Source of the DNA: Streptomyces altiplanensis
GTDB lineage: Bacteria; Actinomycetota; Actinomycetes; Streptomycetales; Streptomycetaceae
Length of the DNA stretch: 64,000 nt
Direction of reading: 5' to 3'
Assembly: GCA_003719395.1 (NCBI GenBank)
Contig: RHMC01000010.1
Location: 1 to 64,000, forward strand
Shown here in pieces: positions 16,938 through 25,651 of the stretch. The notes under the pieces were generated by a model. That model ran no database searches, had not been told where the DNA came from, and was given only the letters and a program-made list of their open reading frames with translations. A program made the translations under genes and the position numbers. Each line of letters opens with the position of its first letter. Within the stretch, counting starts at the first letter, position 1.

Positions 16938-17729
16938 TCAGGCCGGGACGGGGGCCGGGGTGTCGAGTCCGGCACCGAGCAGCAGGCCGCGGATCGACTG
17001 CTCATACTCACCGGTGCGGATCCGGTCGAACATGAGCTGACCGGCGACCAGGCAGCGGGCCCGCAGGCGGATCGCGGCCAGTGCCTCGGGGTCGGCGCCG
17101 CGTCGTCGCGGCCTGGGCGGCCGTGTCGGCGAGCTGGTCGACCGCCTTGAGGCCGGCCTCCCGTCGGGAGTACTGCGCCCGGTAGTGCGCCCACCAGTCC
17201 AGGGCGTGGGTGTCGTTCACCCGCTCGTTCCACGCTGCGTAGGTGCGGCGCGTGTCCTTGGGATCGGCGGCCCACTCCGTGGCCCACTGCCGGGCGAGGT
17301 CGGGCAGCTGGGCGATGGCGGCCAGGGTCTGCGCGCCGCGGTGCCCGAACGCCTTCCAGGCGTCGGTCTCCTCGACGACGCGGATCTGCTGGGACATCAG
17401 CCAGTACGGGTAGTGGTCGCCGCCCCAGTTGCCGGTCTCACCGAGCGGCTCCACGATCCAGAGCCGGACCGGCCAGCCCTCCTCGATGCGCTCCAGGATC
17501 TCTCCGGGCCGGGTGTACATGTGGAAGTACGAGAACGGCTTGTCCGTGTACCACTTCTGGCCGGGGCTCGGGTGGTCGACGGTCTCACCGATGTGGTCGG
17601 CGAGGTTCACGGTCGGGATGGTCTCGCCCAGGCGCTGTAGTAGCGGGCGAGGTGGTTGTCGGTGGGCGGGACGGTGCCGTCGGGCCGGGTCGCCATGTAG
17701 TGAACGACGGGCCGGGCGCTGCGTGCCAT
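16938..17729 (-). CDS. Hypothetical protein of the transfer block, twice frameshifted
   Basis: Begins at ATG 17729 (MARSARPVVHYMATRPDGTV) behind AGGAGGAACCCC. Shifts near 17640 and 17102 separate three coding pieces: MARSARP...NHLARYY, then QRLGETIPTVNLADHIGETV...ADTAAQAATT, then ADPEALAAIRLRARCLVAGQ...GAGLDTPAPVPA ending at 16938. The rebuilt protein is about 260 residues, rich in tryptophan and tyrosine, soluble, with no motif I recognise. Confidence is in the gene, not in a function. Confidence 0.65.
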
Positions 17730-17771
17730 GGGGTTCCTCCAGGTCGGGTCAGGACGTGCAGGTGGGTCAGG

Positions 17772-18284
17772 TCAGCGGCGGGTGCCCTGGCGCAGGGCGC
17801 CGGACGTGGCCAGGAGTTCGGAGATCAGGTGCACCGCGGCGAAGCCCTCGCGGTGGAGCTGGTCGACGTCGGGCAGCAGCTGGTAGTGCTCGCGCACGAT
17901 GTGCAGCGGGACCACGCGGTCACGGCCGGCGTTCTGGGCTTCCACCCTGGGCAGCAGGACGTCGAACAGGACGGCGACGGCGGGACGCTGCCAGTAGCGG
18001 GCGCGGGCGAGCAGACCGGCCCTGCCGTGCGGGAAGACGTTGGTGGAGTCCACCAGCACGTTCAGGCGCCGGGAGAGGCGGGCGTCCAGGAGAAGGTTCT
18101 GGATCTCGGCGGCGACCGGAGTCGCGGACTGGTCGGCCTCGGAGTCGGTGGCCAGACACCGGTAGACGTCCAGGCACACGCGCCAGCTGTCCGGGTAGCG
18201 GGCGGCGAAGGTCGACTTGCCGCTGCCCGGCGGGCCGACCAGGGCGCAGAGGGCGCCGTCGGGAAGGTCCAGCAGGCCGTCCAT
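17772..18284 (-). CDS. P-loop polynucleotide-kinase-like protein
   Basis: A 170-residue kinase with Walker A GPPGSGKST near residue 18, an acidic VCLDVYRCL strand, VLVDSTN (the D-S-T-N of Pnk/AAA_33 kinases) and a lid region with ARLSRR and HGRAGLLARAR. Length and motifs match the 5'-kinase module of bacterial Pnkp or small zeta/tRNA-repair kinases. Substrate unknown; RNA or DNA 5' ends are possible. The ATG overlaps the previous stop by TGATG. Confidence 0.78.
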   Translation of the reverse strand: MDGLLDLPDGALCALVGPPGSGKSTFAARYPDSWRVCLDVYRCLATDSEADQSATPVAAEIQNLLLDARLSRRLNVLVDSTNVFPHGRAGLLARARYWQRPAVAVLFDVLLPRVEAQNAGRDRVVPLHIVREHYQLLPDVDQLHREGFAAVHLISELLATSGALRQGTRR

Positions 18285-18856
18285 CAGCTCCGTCCGGCGG
18301 TCTGATCGGTGGCCAGGCCGCGCAGTTCGTCCACGCGCGTGGCGGTCTGCTCGGTCTGCTCGGCAAGGGCGCGGATCCGGCTGGCCTTGTCCGCGACGGG
18401 CTCGCCGCGGATGAGGCCGGCGGCGAACTGCGCGCTGAGCCGGGCCAGCTCCTGGGCGTGCTTGGCGAGCTGCTCCATCTCCCGGCCGACCGGGTCGAGG
18501 TGCGGGGCGCCAGGCTCAGGCAGCGGCTGGTCGATCAGCCGCCGTGCGACGACACCGAGGGCATCGGCGACGGCGTCCAGGTCGCCGTCGGCGAGCCAGG
18601 AGTCGATGTCGTCGTGGCCCGCCAGGTCGGGGGTGTACTTCGCGTGGCACCGCCGGTCAGGGGCGGCGAGCGATGCGGTGGTGAAGATGATCCGGCTGTT
18701 CTTGCGGTCCGGGTAGACGGTGAGGGCGCGGTCGGCGGCGGTGCGGGTGAAGTTCACCGGCCAGTTGGGGACGCTGGGCGGACTCCACTCGCTTCCGACG
18801 ATCTCCCCGACGATCGCGATGAAGCGGTCGGGGGCGTGCGCGGCGGGACGGGGCAT
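18284..18856 (-). CDS. Hypothetical protein, 190 residues
   Basis: ATG 18856 with AGGAGG seven bases upstream. The N-terminal ~100 residues are mixed alpha/beta (FIAIVGEIVGSEWSPPSVPN, RIIFTTASLA); the C-terminal ~80 residues form a long helix (EMEQLAKHAQELARLSAQFA and SRIRALAEQTEQTATRVDEL), probably a coiled coil. No family recognised. Coupled to the kinase gene downstream. Confidence 0.7.
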   Translation of the reverse strand: MPRPAAHAPDRFIAIVGEIVGSEWSPPSVPNWPVNFTRTAADRALTVYPDRKNSRIIFTTASLAAPDRRCHAKYTPDLAGHDDIDSWLADGDLDAVADALGVVARRLIDQPLPEPGAPHLDPVGREMEQLAKHAQELARLSAQFAAGLIRGEPVADKASRIRALAEQTEQTATRVDELRGLATDQTAGRS

Positions 18857-18943
18857 GGGCGCCTCCTGGCGGTGTCTGTGGGCTGACGTGCCCCCGCACC
18901 GTCCCGGCCGGGAGGGGCCGGGGCGGCACGGCGGCGCGTCAGG

Positions 18944-19513
18944 TCACAGGCGCCGGGCGAGGTCCGCGGTGATGCGTTCGGCTTCGGCTCCGTCGGCGAG
19001 GATCTGCGCCTTGAGCTTGTTCTGCTGCCGCTTGCTGAGGGGTGCCACGTTCATCTCGTGGCGGACCCAGGCGATGCGGTTCTCGCGGGCGCCGGAGCGG
19101 ATGAGCTGGTCGACCTCGACGAAGCCGCGCAGCAGGCTCAGCTTGAGCTGCTTGGGGTCGCGCATCTTCGGGGCGTTGATCAGCATCCACATCGCGCCTT
19201 TGGGGGCGATCACGGTGGCGACGCGGAAGTCCTTGGGCTTGCCGATGATGCTCTGCTGCACGCCGACGGACTTCCAGGTGTTCTCCGGAATGCCGGCGGC
19301 CTCGCCCTGCGCCTCGTTGGCGAGGGAGAGCAGCAGGCGCGGCTTGGTCAGGATGATCGTGACCGCGCCCAGCGGGCGGCGTCCGAAGTGGTCGTGGACC
19401 AGGTTGCGGACGGTCGGCGCGTGGGAGGTGATGCGCTGTTCGGCGGTGCGGGAGACGAACGCGCCGTAGCGCAGCACGCTGAGCTGGGAGGGCCTGTTCC
19501 TGGTCGCGGGCAT
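18944..19513 (-). CDS. Hypothetical protein, 189 residues
   Basis: The likely start is ATG 19513 (MPATRNRPSQLSVLRYGAFV), with GAGAGGA upstream. A basic, soluble protein with VHDHFGRRPLGAVTIILTKP, SVGVQQSIIGKPKDFRVATV and a lysine-rich tail (LSKRQQNKLKAQILADG). No motif recognised. It is flanked on both sides by GC hairpins. Confidence 0.7.
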   Translation of the reverse strand: MPATRNRPSQLSVLRYGAFVSRTAEQRITSHAPTVRNLVHDHFGRRPLGAVTIILTKPRLLLSLANEAQGEAAGIPENTWKSVGVQQSIIGKPKDFRVATVIAPKGAMWMLINAPKMRDPKQLKLSLLRGFVEVDQLIRSGARENRIAWVRHEMNVAPLSKRQQNKLKAQILADGAEAERITADLARRL

Positions 19514-19568
19514 GGTCGATGCGGTCCTCTCGGTGGGGATCACAGGGCTGGGCTGATTGGCCACCGCA

Positions 19569-19596
19569 CCGCCCCGGCCGCGCGGGGCCGGGGCGG
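19569..19596. terminator. Perfect GC hairpin between genes
   Basis: 11-bp CCGCCCCGGCC/GGCCGGGGCGG stem (19569-19579 with 19586-19596), loop of 6. Same punctuation type as 16896-16921. Confidence 0.6.
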
Positions 19597-19610
19597 AACG
19601 GGTAGCCCGG

Positions 19611-20318
19611 TCAGGCTTCGAGGGCCTTGAGGTGGTTGTCGAGTTCGGCGATCGTGTCCGCGACCGTGTCCTCGGTGTCGCCGGTCACCGGGGCGGCGGG
19701 GAGGCCGGCGGCGCGGGCGGCGAGGCGGTGGCGGATCTGCTCCACGTGGGTGATCGGCACCGGCTGGTCGCCGTCACCGGTCAGCAGCGTGAAGCGCGCC
19801 GTGTCGCGGCCGTACTCGTTCTTCTCGGTGCGGTGGTGCAGCCAGACACCGGGGGCGAGGAAGAAGGACGCCGTGGCGTCCTCGTAGCCGCGCCACCGGT
19901 CCTCGGCCCGCAGGAAGCCGTCACCCTGGTCGATCCCCCACGCGTCGGAGGCGGCTCGGGAGGCGGCGTCGTTCTCGGTGGCGGTGGCGAGCTGCGCCAG
20001 GCCCTCGGACAGGGTGGCCGGCGCGGCCGGGGCGGTGCGCCTGCGCGTGGTGGTCGGCTGGGCGGTGCTGCGGGCCTTGGTGAGTAGGCGGCGCAGAGGG
20101 GTCAGGAACAGCTCGGCCAGGGAGTTGACGGTGACGGCGGCCACGACCGCGACGGCGCCGGCGAAGGCCAGGCGCCAGTCGCCGGACCAGGTGTCGGGCG
20201 AGTAGGTGTAGCCCGCCCAGGCGCCGATGGCGCCGCCGATCACGACGGTGACCATGTCCAGGCCCTCGGTGGCGGCGTCGGCGACGGTGAGGGTGGCGCG
20301 GCGAACAGCTCGGTTCAT
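19611..20318 (-). CDS. Membrane protein, 235 residues
   Basis: ATG 20318 (MNRAVRRATLTVADAATEGL) with AAGGAG upstream. Two membrane segments occur at residues ~20-75 (MVTVVIGGAIGAWAGYTYSP and LAFAGAVAVVAAVTVNSLAE), then a cytoplasmic domain of ~150 residues with GWLHHRTE-like aromatic stretches (FFLAPGVWLHHRTEKNEYGR) and a C-terminal helix. Probably a spread or transfer accessory, judged only from location. Confidence 0.7.
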   Translation of the reverse strand: MNRAVRRATLTVADAATEGLDMVTVVIGGAIGAWAGYTYSPDTWSGDWRLAFAGAVAVVAAVTVNSLAELFLTPLRRLLTKARSTAQPTTTRRRTAPAAPATLSEGLAQLATATENDAASRAASDAWGIDQGDGFLRAEDRWRGYEDATASFFLAPGVWLHHRTEKNEYGRDTARFTLLTGDGDQPVPITHVEQIRHRLAARAAGLPAAPVTGDTEDTVADTIAELDNHLKALEA

Positions 20319-20413
20319 GATGGTGGGGCTCCTTCTTCTGTCGGATGCGCTCTGGTGGGGGAAGGGGTGGCTCCGGGGCGGCCGGGTTCGATGCCTGCGG
20401 CCGTCCCGGGTGC

Positions 20414-20795
20414 TCAGCTGGCCGCGTGGAGCGCGGCGGTGGTGCGGACGGTGTCCGCGAGCAGCACGGTCATCTCGTGGCCGTGGTCGACGGCGTCCTC
20501 CAGGCGCTCGATGAGCTCGCCGGGCAGGCCGCGGTTGCGGGCACCGGTCAGGACGCCCTCGAGGTAGAGGACGTCGGCGAGGAGGCGGCCGCGGACGTCC
20601 AGGACGCCGGGCTGCACGGCGAGGACGTCGTCGTTCTTGGCGGTCGCCAGCTGCGCGTGGTCGGCGGCCTCGGTGTACGCGGTCTCGGTCTGCTCGGTGA
20701 GCAGCTCGTCGATCAGCGGTGGTGTCGCCGTAGGCGCGGCGCCAGCCGAAGCGGGCGGCGGCGGCCTCCATGAGGGAGCGGCGGGCGAGGGACAC
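20414..20795 (-). CDS. Hypothetical helical protein, frameshifted
   Basis: GTG 20795 (VSLARRSLMEAAAARFGWRR) with GGAGG upstream. A shift near 20725 joins AYGDT to PLIDELLTEQTETAYTEAAD; the rest (LADVLYLEGVLTGARNRGLP, LERLEDAVDHGHEMTVLLAD) is an all-helical ~125-residue protein ending at 20414. Unrecognised. Confidence 0.65.
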
Positions 20796-20903
20796 GGTGA
20801 CCTCCGGGGGAGGGCCGGTCGTCCGGTCTCGGCTGACCGGGCGGACACCGCGTCGCCCCCGGCCGCCGGCGTGCGGCGGGCGGGGACGCGCGGAGAGCGC
20901 CGG

Positions 20904-21479
20904 TCAGTTCTCCGGGAGCTGGCGGGCGTAGTAGAAGACGCTGTCGCTGTACTCGCTGCGCTCGGTGCGCAGGACGTCGGGCTGGTCGGCCGCCAGCTGC
21001 TGGAGCTCAGCCTCGATCCAGGCGTTGGTGCGCTGGACGGTGAGGCGGATCAGGTCCAGGTGGGACAGGTAGAGCTGGACTTCCTTGTCCCGGTGGCGGG
21101 CGCCACGCGCCCAGGAGTGCAGCCGCTCGCGGACGGTGTCGTCGTCCGGGCGGGCGGGGATGTCGCGGGGCAGCGCCCGGCAGGTCGTGGCGTGCTCGTT
21201 GGCGACCTTCGCGGCGTCGGCGAGGCCGTAGCGCGTGTTGTAGGTGCGCTCGCCGTTCTCGCGGGTGGCGTAGTGGCAGCCCAGGCAGGCGACGGAGTAG
21301 TAGGTGCCGTACGGGCCGTCGTCGGTGGTGTAGACGAGGACGACCGCGTGCGCCTGGTTGTAGTACCGCTGGGCGATGGTGACGCCCTCGGGCTTCCAGG
21401 TCTCGCCGATCTCGGGCCACGGCTCGGGGGCCGGCGCTTCGACGGGCTCGGGGCGGCGGGCGAACAGGGTGAGTGCCAT
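20904..21479 (-). CDS. Hypothetical protein with a Cys/His cluster
   Basis: ATG 21479 (MALTLFARRPEPVEAPAPEP) with AAGGAGCAG upstream. 191 residues. A C-x2-C-H motif (SVACLGCHYATREN) and a later H-x3-C (NEHATTCRALP) suggest a zinc knuckle. The C-terminal half is helical (VQLYLSHLDLIRLTVQRTNA). Soluble. No family recognised; conserved position in the transfer block. Confidence 0.7.
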   Translation of the reverse strand: MALTLFARRPEPVEAPAPEPWPEIGETWKPEGVTIAQRYYNQAHAVVLVYTTDDGPYGTYYSVACLGCHYATRENGERTYNTRYGLADAAKVANEHATTCRALPRDIPARPDDDTVRERLHSWARGARHRDKEVQLYLSHLDLIRLTVQRTNAWIEAELQQLAADQPDVLRTERSEYSDSVFYYARQLPEN

Positions 21480-21482
21480 GGG

Positions 21483-21615
21483 TTACTGCTCCTTCTGGTC
21501 GGCCTGGGCGTGGATGCGGGCGGCGGTGCGGCGGGCGGCGGCGATCACGAACGGGATGGCGAGCGCGCCGGCGAGGCTGGCGTAGCTGATGACGAAGCTG
21601 GCGGCGGTCCCTCAC
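21483..21615 (-). CDS. Very small membrane protein, start uncertain
   Basis: The frame reads ASFVISYASLAGALAIPFVI then AAARRTAARIHAQADQKEQ and stops at 21483-21485. No start codon is in frame after the preceding TGA, but GTG at 21615 overlaps that TGA (GTGTGA) and would join if one G of a G-run is deleted. One transmembrane helix and a basic tail, ~43 residues. Most likely a real coupled gene with a sequence indel. Confidence 0.45.
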
Positions 21616-22082
21616 ACCAGCACCCCGATCGCGGCGACGGTCAGCAGGGCGAGCGCGGCGAGGATGACGTCGACCGCGAGGGCCAGGCGCCGGAACTTGC
21701 GGACCGCGAGGATCGACAGCGCCTTCACGCGGGCGGGGCGGTGGTCCTGGCCCATCGCCTCCTGGAGCTCGTTCTCCTCCAGGCGTGCCCACTGCGGGAA
21801 GGTGCCCGGCGCGGGGCCGCCGGGCATGGTCAGGCAGGGCCGGACGACCAGGAGGAGTAAGACCGCGGCGGCGGCGAGGGCGAGGACGGCCAGGGCGCCG
21901 ACGACCTTCGTGAACACGGGCAGGTCCTTGTCGGCGACGCTGGCCAGACCCGCGAGGACCGCGCCGTCGAAGGCGAGCAGCAGGCTGGCCTTGCTGTCAG
22001 TGCGGGCGATCTCGCCGCTCACGGCGGCGCAGGCGGCATCCAGGTTCCGGTCGCCGCTGATGGTGAGGGGGGCGGTGGTCAT
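21612..22082 (-). CDS. PycTM-like (Pycsar-effector-type) membrane protein
   Basis: ATG 22082 with GGGAG upstream; 156 residues. The arrangement EIARTDSKASLLLAFDGAVL near residue 25 followed by two membrane helices (VVGALAVLALAAAAVLLLLV and a C-terminal VILAALALLTVAAIGVL) fits the PycTM family, the membrane effector of Pycsar systems. A conserved R/K-T/A-D-x-K-A motif precedes the first helix. No pyrimidine cyclase partner is visible nearby, so this would be an orphan. The family call is from pattern memory. Confidence 0.65.
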   Translation of the reverse strand: MTTAPLTISGDRNLDAACAAVSGEIARTDSKASLLLAFDGAVLAGLASVADKDLPVFTKVVGALAVLALAAAAVLLLLVVRPCLTMPGGPAPGTFPQWARLEENELQEAMGQDHRPARVKALSILAVRKFRRLALAVDVILAALALLTVAAIGVLV

Positions 22083-22115
22083 GTGCGACTCCCATCCGGG
22101 CCGGGCTGTCCGGCT

Positions 22116-22159
22116 CCCCGTCACCACCCGGCCCGCGTGTGCGGGGCGGGTGGATCAGG
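22116..22159. repeat. Intergenic hairpin block, copy 1
   Basis: CCCCGTCACCACCC...CGGGTGGATCAGGCA around a hairpin (22124-22153). A second copy lies at 22842-22880 after the next gene. Confidence 0.6.
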
Positions 22160-22170
22160 CAGCCGTCAGA

Positions 22171-22766
22171 TCAGCGAGCCGGGTGGTTGTGGTTGTGCAG
22201 GTGGATCAGCGGGCGAAGGGACAGGCCGCGCAGGGCGAAGAAGCTGCCGATCGTCCAGGCCAGGACCGCGAGGGCGGCGGCGACGGGGCGGCCGGCGACG
22301 GGGGCGGCGTCCCACACCATGAACACCGAGCAGGCGCCGTGTGCCGTCCAGGTCAGCCGGGCACCGACGGCGCCGGTGAGCCAGGACAGGACCAGGGAGA
22401 CGATGCCGACGCTCTGCCAGATGACGAACGCGCTGGTGGCCGTGAGCGGCAAGCCGACCGTGTGCGCGCTCAGGTAGGCGTGGACGGGGTCGGCGACGGT
22501 GGCGGTCCACTGCGTGAACCACGCCCAGTCCTGGTGGTGGTACCAGTCGATGCCCTTGGGGATCCCCCACTTGAGAGCGAGCAGCAGGGCGACCAAGGAG
22601 ACGATGCCGAAGGCGGCGATGGCGCCGGGCGGAATGTCGTCGGCGGCCTTGATCGGGCGCGGCCGGGGCGGGGCCGGCCTGCGGGGCGGCGGGACGCGCT
22701 GGCTGTCGTCGATGGTGACAGCGGCGGGATGGCGGGGTCGGGCTCGTGCTTGTCGGGCTCGCTCAC
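22171..22766 (-). CDS. Four-helix membrane protein, Spd-like, frameshifted
   Basis: GTG 22766 (VSEPDKHEPDPAIP) with AAGGAG upstream. A shift near 22727 leads into AAVTIDDSQRVPPPRRP and a proline linker, then four membrane helices (AIAAFGIVSLVALLLALKWG, TATSAFVIWQSVGIVSLVLS, CSVFMVWDAAPVAG, AALAVLAWTIGSFFALRG) and a His-rich tail (LIHLHNHNHPAR). Membrane proteins in this position are usually spread (Spd) functions for intramycelial plasmid movement; that is inference from context. Confidence 0.65.
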
Positions 22767-22841
22767 CGGGTTCTCCTTCACGGTGGTCGACGGCTGCGGG
22801 ATGAGGTGGTGCGGTACGTGGGCGGGCCGGGCTCACCGACT

Positions 22842-22880
22842 CCCCTTCACCACCCGCCGACGGGCGGGTGGATCAGGCAA
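22842..22880. repeat. Intergenic hairpin block, copy 2
   Basis: CCCCTTCACCACCC...GGGTGGATCAGGCA with a perfect 9-bp stem (22850-22858 with 22863-22871). Near-duplicate of 22116-22159; flanks the same gene on its other side. Confidence 0.6.
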
Positions 22881-22902
22881 CCGGCAGACGCGGGAGAGGG
22901 GT

Positions 22903-23355
22903 TCAGGCCGCGGCGGCGAGGTGCTCGCCGGGCGGGCGCATGTAGCTGCCGGGCGCGGCCGGGGTGCCGTCGTAGCACTCCAAGCAGGACCCGAGGGTGC
23001 GCAGAGGAAGGCAGTGGTAGTACCGGCGCGAGCACTTCGGGCAGGTCTGTCGGGCGGCCATCGCCTTGTCGAGCGCGAGCTCCTTGGCGAAGGTCATCGG
23101 CCGTATCGGCTTGGCACGCTCGATCTCGTACAGCCACGCCTTGCGCTTGCCGCCCCGGCATTCGATGACGGCGACCGGGTCCTGGCCGCCGGGCCGTAAG
23201 CGCCGCTCCCTGAGCTGCCGCCGTGCAAGCCCCTTCGGGGCTTGCCACCCGTGGTAGACGGGGAGGGCGCCGGTGGGGGTCGCGTAGATGTCGACGTCCC
23301 GGACGGCCGGCGGGGACGCGGGGTCAGCGGCGGCCACGGCCTCGGTTGTGTCCAC
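22903..23355 (-). CDS. Zinc-ribbon protein of Streptomyces plasmids
   Basis: GTG 23355 (VDTTEAVAAADPASPPAVRD) overlaps the end of the upstream gene by 32 nt. 150 residues. A basic segment (RRLRPGGQDPVAVIECRGGK) is followed by CPKCSRRYYHCLPLRTLGSC and LECYDG, giving C-x2-C plus C-x2-C knuckles. Similar RRQ-type zinc proteins are common in Streptomyces plasmid transfer regions. Likely binds nucleic acid or protein; role unknown. Confidence 0.7.
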   Translation of the reverse strand: MDTTEAVAAADPASPPAVRDVDIYATPTGALPVYHGWQAPKGLARRQLRERRLRPGGQDPVAVIECRGGKRKAWLYEIERAKPIRPMTFAKELALDKAMAARQTCPKCSRRYYHCLPLRTLGSCLECYDGTPAAPGSYMRPPGEHLAAAA

Positions 23356-23821
23356 GGCCGGTGTGGACCTGAACCTTGGCGCGGCCGCGGGCGTTGACGT
23401 TGATCGAGCGGCCGCTGCCGGGGCCGGTGACGAGCATCTTGAGCAGGATGAAGCCGACCAGGGCGACGCCCGCGATGATGGCGAGCGCCTTGGCGAGCAC
23501 GAGGATGGCGGCGGCCAGGAAGTAGACGCCGACCCCGGCGACTCCGACGATGAACGCGACCAGCGCGGCCTTCACCAGGAGCGGGGAGACGTAGGGCTGC
23601 GGGGCCGGGGCGGGCGGCGGCATGTAGTAGGCGACCGGGTGGCCGTTCGGGCCGGGCATCATGACGACGCCGTCCAGGCCGGCGGTCGGCGGGTAGACGA
23701 CCGCGTTCTGGGGGAGCGGGACGACGTGCTGCCCGTACTGCGGGGCGGGCGGCTGCCCGTACTGGGGCGGCAGCGGCGTCGGGTAGTAGGTGGGCTGGGG
23801 CTGCTCGCCGTGAGACGGCAT
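23324..23821 (-). CDS. Membrane protein with proline/tyrosine-rich N-terminus
   Basis: ATG 23821 (MPSHGEQPQPTYYPTPLPPQ) with GAGAGGA upstream. 165 residues. The first ~75 residues are proline, glutamine and tyrosine-rich. Two hydrophobic helices follow (LLVKAALVAFIVGVAGVGVY and FLAAAILVLAKALAIIAGVA), then a basic tail (INVNARGRAKVQVHTGRGHN). Likely an Spd-like membrane component next to the long Spd-like gene; not proven. Confidence 0.68.
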   Translation of the reverse strand: MPSHGEQPQPTYYPTPLPPQYGQPPAPQYGQHVVPLPQNAVVYPPTAGLDGVVMMPGPNGHPVAYYMPPPAPAPQPYVSPLLVKAALVAFIVGVAGVGVYFLAAAILVLAKALAIIAGVALVGFILLKMLVTGPGSGRSINVNARGRAKVQVHTGRGHNRGRGRR

Positions 23822-23963
23822 GATGGGTCCTCTCCTCGATGGGGAGCGCGGGCGCATGTCATGGCGTGAGATCGCCCGTGGAGGCTTCGGCCTCTTCACC
23901 GGCCCCCGAGGTGGCTTCAACATCTCGGGGGCCAGTGGAGCCGTCGAAGCTCAGGTGGCTGCG

Positions 23964-24146
23964 TCAGTCGGTGAGCTGGCGCCACCGCGTGGGCAGCAGC
24001 GCGTCCCGGCGCAGCAGGATCGTGGGCGGGTGCTCGGGGCCGGCCTTGGGGAGCAGGGCGACCGGCTCGGTGCCCAGGTGGGTGAAGTCGAACTCGAAGT
24101 CCGTGTCCACGGTGTCTTCTTCCTCTTCTTCGGGCCGGTGGGTCAT
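23964..24146 (-). CDS. Small acidic protein, 60 residues
   Basis: ATG 24146 overlaps the preceding stop (ATGA). MTHRPEEEEEDTVDTDFEFD followed by FTHLGTEPVALLPKAGPEHP and a short basic tail. Acidic, soluble, unrecognised. Translational coupling to the Spd-like gene suggests a shared role. Confidence 0.65.
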   Translation of the reverse strand: MTHRPEEEEEDTVDTDFEFDFTHLGTEPVALLPKAGPEHPPTILLRRDALLPTRWRQLTD

Positions 24147-25651
24147 GCCGCACCGGCGCTGTCGCTGTCGTCGTCTTCGAAGACGTCCAGGGCGTCGGCG
24201 ATGACCGACTCCTCGAATCCGTCCTCTTCCGCGAGGCGCTTCTTCGCGGCGCGGACGCGGTCTCCGACCCACGTCTCGCCCTTGCCGTACTGGTTTCCGA
24301 GGCGCTCCAGGTCCGGCGCGATGCCGGACAGCGAGCACTTCGCGATGTACCGCTCGGCTTCGTCACGCTGCTTCTCGCGCACTTCGCGAGGGATCCGGCC
24401 GCCGTTTTCCGAGGCGGTCAGGGCGGGCACCGCGCTGAGCGCGACCCCACTTTCCGAGGCGCGGCCCGCAGAAATCGAGGTGCGGGCGCCTGCACTTTCC
24501 GAGGTTCCGCGAGTCTTGGCGGCGGCCCGCTCCAGGGCGCGCTGCCGCTTGAGCTTCTCGGCTTCCTCCAGGGCGCGGGCCTCAGCCTCAGCCTTGATCC
24601 GCTCAGCCTCAGCGGCGGCTTCGGCCTCCTTGCGCAGCGCCTCTGCCTGGGCTTCGGCTTCCTTGCGCAGCGCCTCTGCCTGCGCTTCTGCCTTGACGAT
24701 CTCGGCCTGGCGGGCGGCCTCGCGGTCCCGTTCGGCCTGCTCCCGCTCCCACTGCTCGCGGCGGCGGCGGTCTTCGATCTCGGCTTCGGTCTTGCGACGC
24801 GTCGCCTCGATTTCTGCGGTGCGCTCGGTCAGTGCGAGCCGCTCGCGTTCTGCCTCGATTTCTTCGCGGCGGGCGCGGGATGTGGCCTCGATTTCTGCCT
24901 GCCGCCGCTCGTTTTCGAGCCTCGCGTTCTCCTCGCGTTCGCGCCGGACTGCCTCGCGTTCTTCGCGGGAACGCTTCGCGGCGGCCTCGCGTTCTGCCTC
25001 CTCGCGCTTGGCGGCGGCCTCGCGTTCCGCTTCCTCGCGGGCTCGTTTTTCGGCGGCCTCGCGTTCCGCGACCTTCGCGCTCTCGAACCGCGCGATGATC
25101 GCGGTCAGTTCGCCGCGCCGCCGGGTCGCGTACTTGCGGTAGCCGGTGGCGGCTTCCGCGAGCAGGATCAGCAGCGCGGGGGCGACGGAGTGGAGCAGGA
25201 TGCCGCCCGCGTCGGGCTTCTGCGGGACGAAGTGGAAGTGGCCGTCCGGGTAGAGCGACGTCCAGCAGTTCATCACCCAGGTGGAAAGACCGGCCGTCCA
25301 GCGCAGCAGGAACGGCCAGCCGCCGGGCTTGTAGTCCCCGCCGTGTTCGGCGAGGACTCCGTCGACGTACAGGACGGTGATCAGGGCGAGGCTGGCCAGC
25401 GGGTCCAGCATCCAGGCGATGTACCAGGGGATCTCGTGGGAGATGCCGAACAGGGTCACATTCACACAAGTGAAGATCAAAGCGCCGCCCCCGAGGGTGA
25501 GCAGCGCCTTGGTGACCATGGCCAGGACCTCGTCCAGTTTGGCGATGGACTTCCGGGCCTTGGCGGCGTCGCCCTCGCTGACCGGAGGGGGCGGGGCGGG
25601 GGTCTTGGGCGGCCCGGCCTGCTTCGGCCGGGGCACGGTCGGGGCGCTCAT
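24143..25651 (-). CDS. SpdB2-like membrane protein with long charged coiled coil
   Basis: ATG 25651 (MSAPTVPRPKQAGPPKTPAP) with GGAAGG upstream; 502 residues. Residues ~30-190 hold four membrane helices (ALLTLGGGALIFTCVNVTLF, IAWMLDPLASLALITVLYV, FLLRWTAGLSTWVMNCW, LLHSVAPALLILLAEAATGY). Residues ~210-390 are a highly charged alanine/glutamate/arginine coiled coil with repeated AEREAAAKREE units, and the last ~110 residues form a winged-helix-like domain (DLERLGNQYGKGETWVGDRV). This architecture matches spread proteins of Streptomyces conjugative plasmids that act with TraB to move plasmid DNA through septa. Confidence 0.75.
   Translation of the reverse strand: MSAPTVPRPKQAGPPKTPAPPPPVSEGDAAKARKSIAKLDEVLAMVTKALLTLGGGALIFTCVNVTLFGISHEIPWYIAWMLDPLASLALITVLYVDGVLAEHGGDYKPGGWPFLLRWTAGLSTWVMNCWTSLYPDGHFHFVPQKPDAGGILLHSVAPALLILLAEAATGYRKYATRRRGELTAIIARFESAKVAEREAAEKRAREEAEREAAAKREEAEREAAAKRSREEREAVRREREENARLENERRQAEIEATSRARREEIEAERERLALTERTAEIEATRRKTEAEIEDRRRREQWEREQAERDREAARQAEIVKAEAQAEALRKEAEAQAEALRKEAEAAAEAERIKAEAEARALEEAEKLKRQRALERAAAKTRGTSESAGARTSISAGRASESGVALSAVPALTASENGGRIPREVREKQRDEAERYIAKCSLSGIAPDLERLGNQYGKGETWVGDRVRAAKKRLAEEDGFEESVIADALDVFEDDDSDSAGAA

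Noticed and set aside
24403-24505. Three TTTCCGAGG motifs in the Spd-like gene as possible binding sites
   Set aside because: They follow the repeated S-E-N/S codons of a low-complexity linker and are not palindromic; weak evidence.
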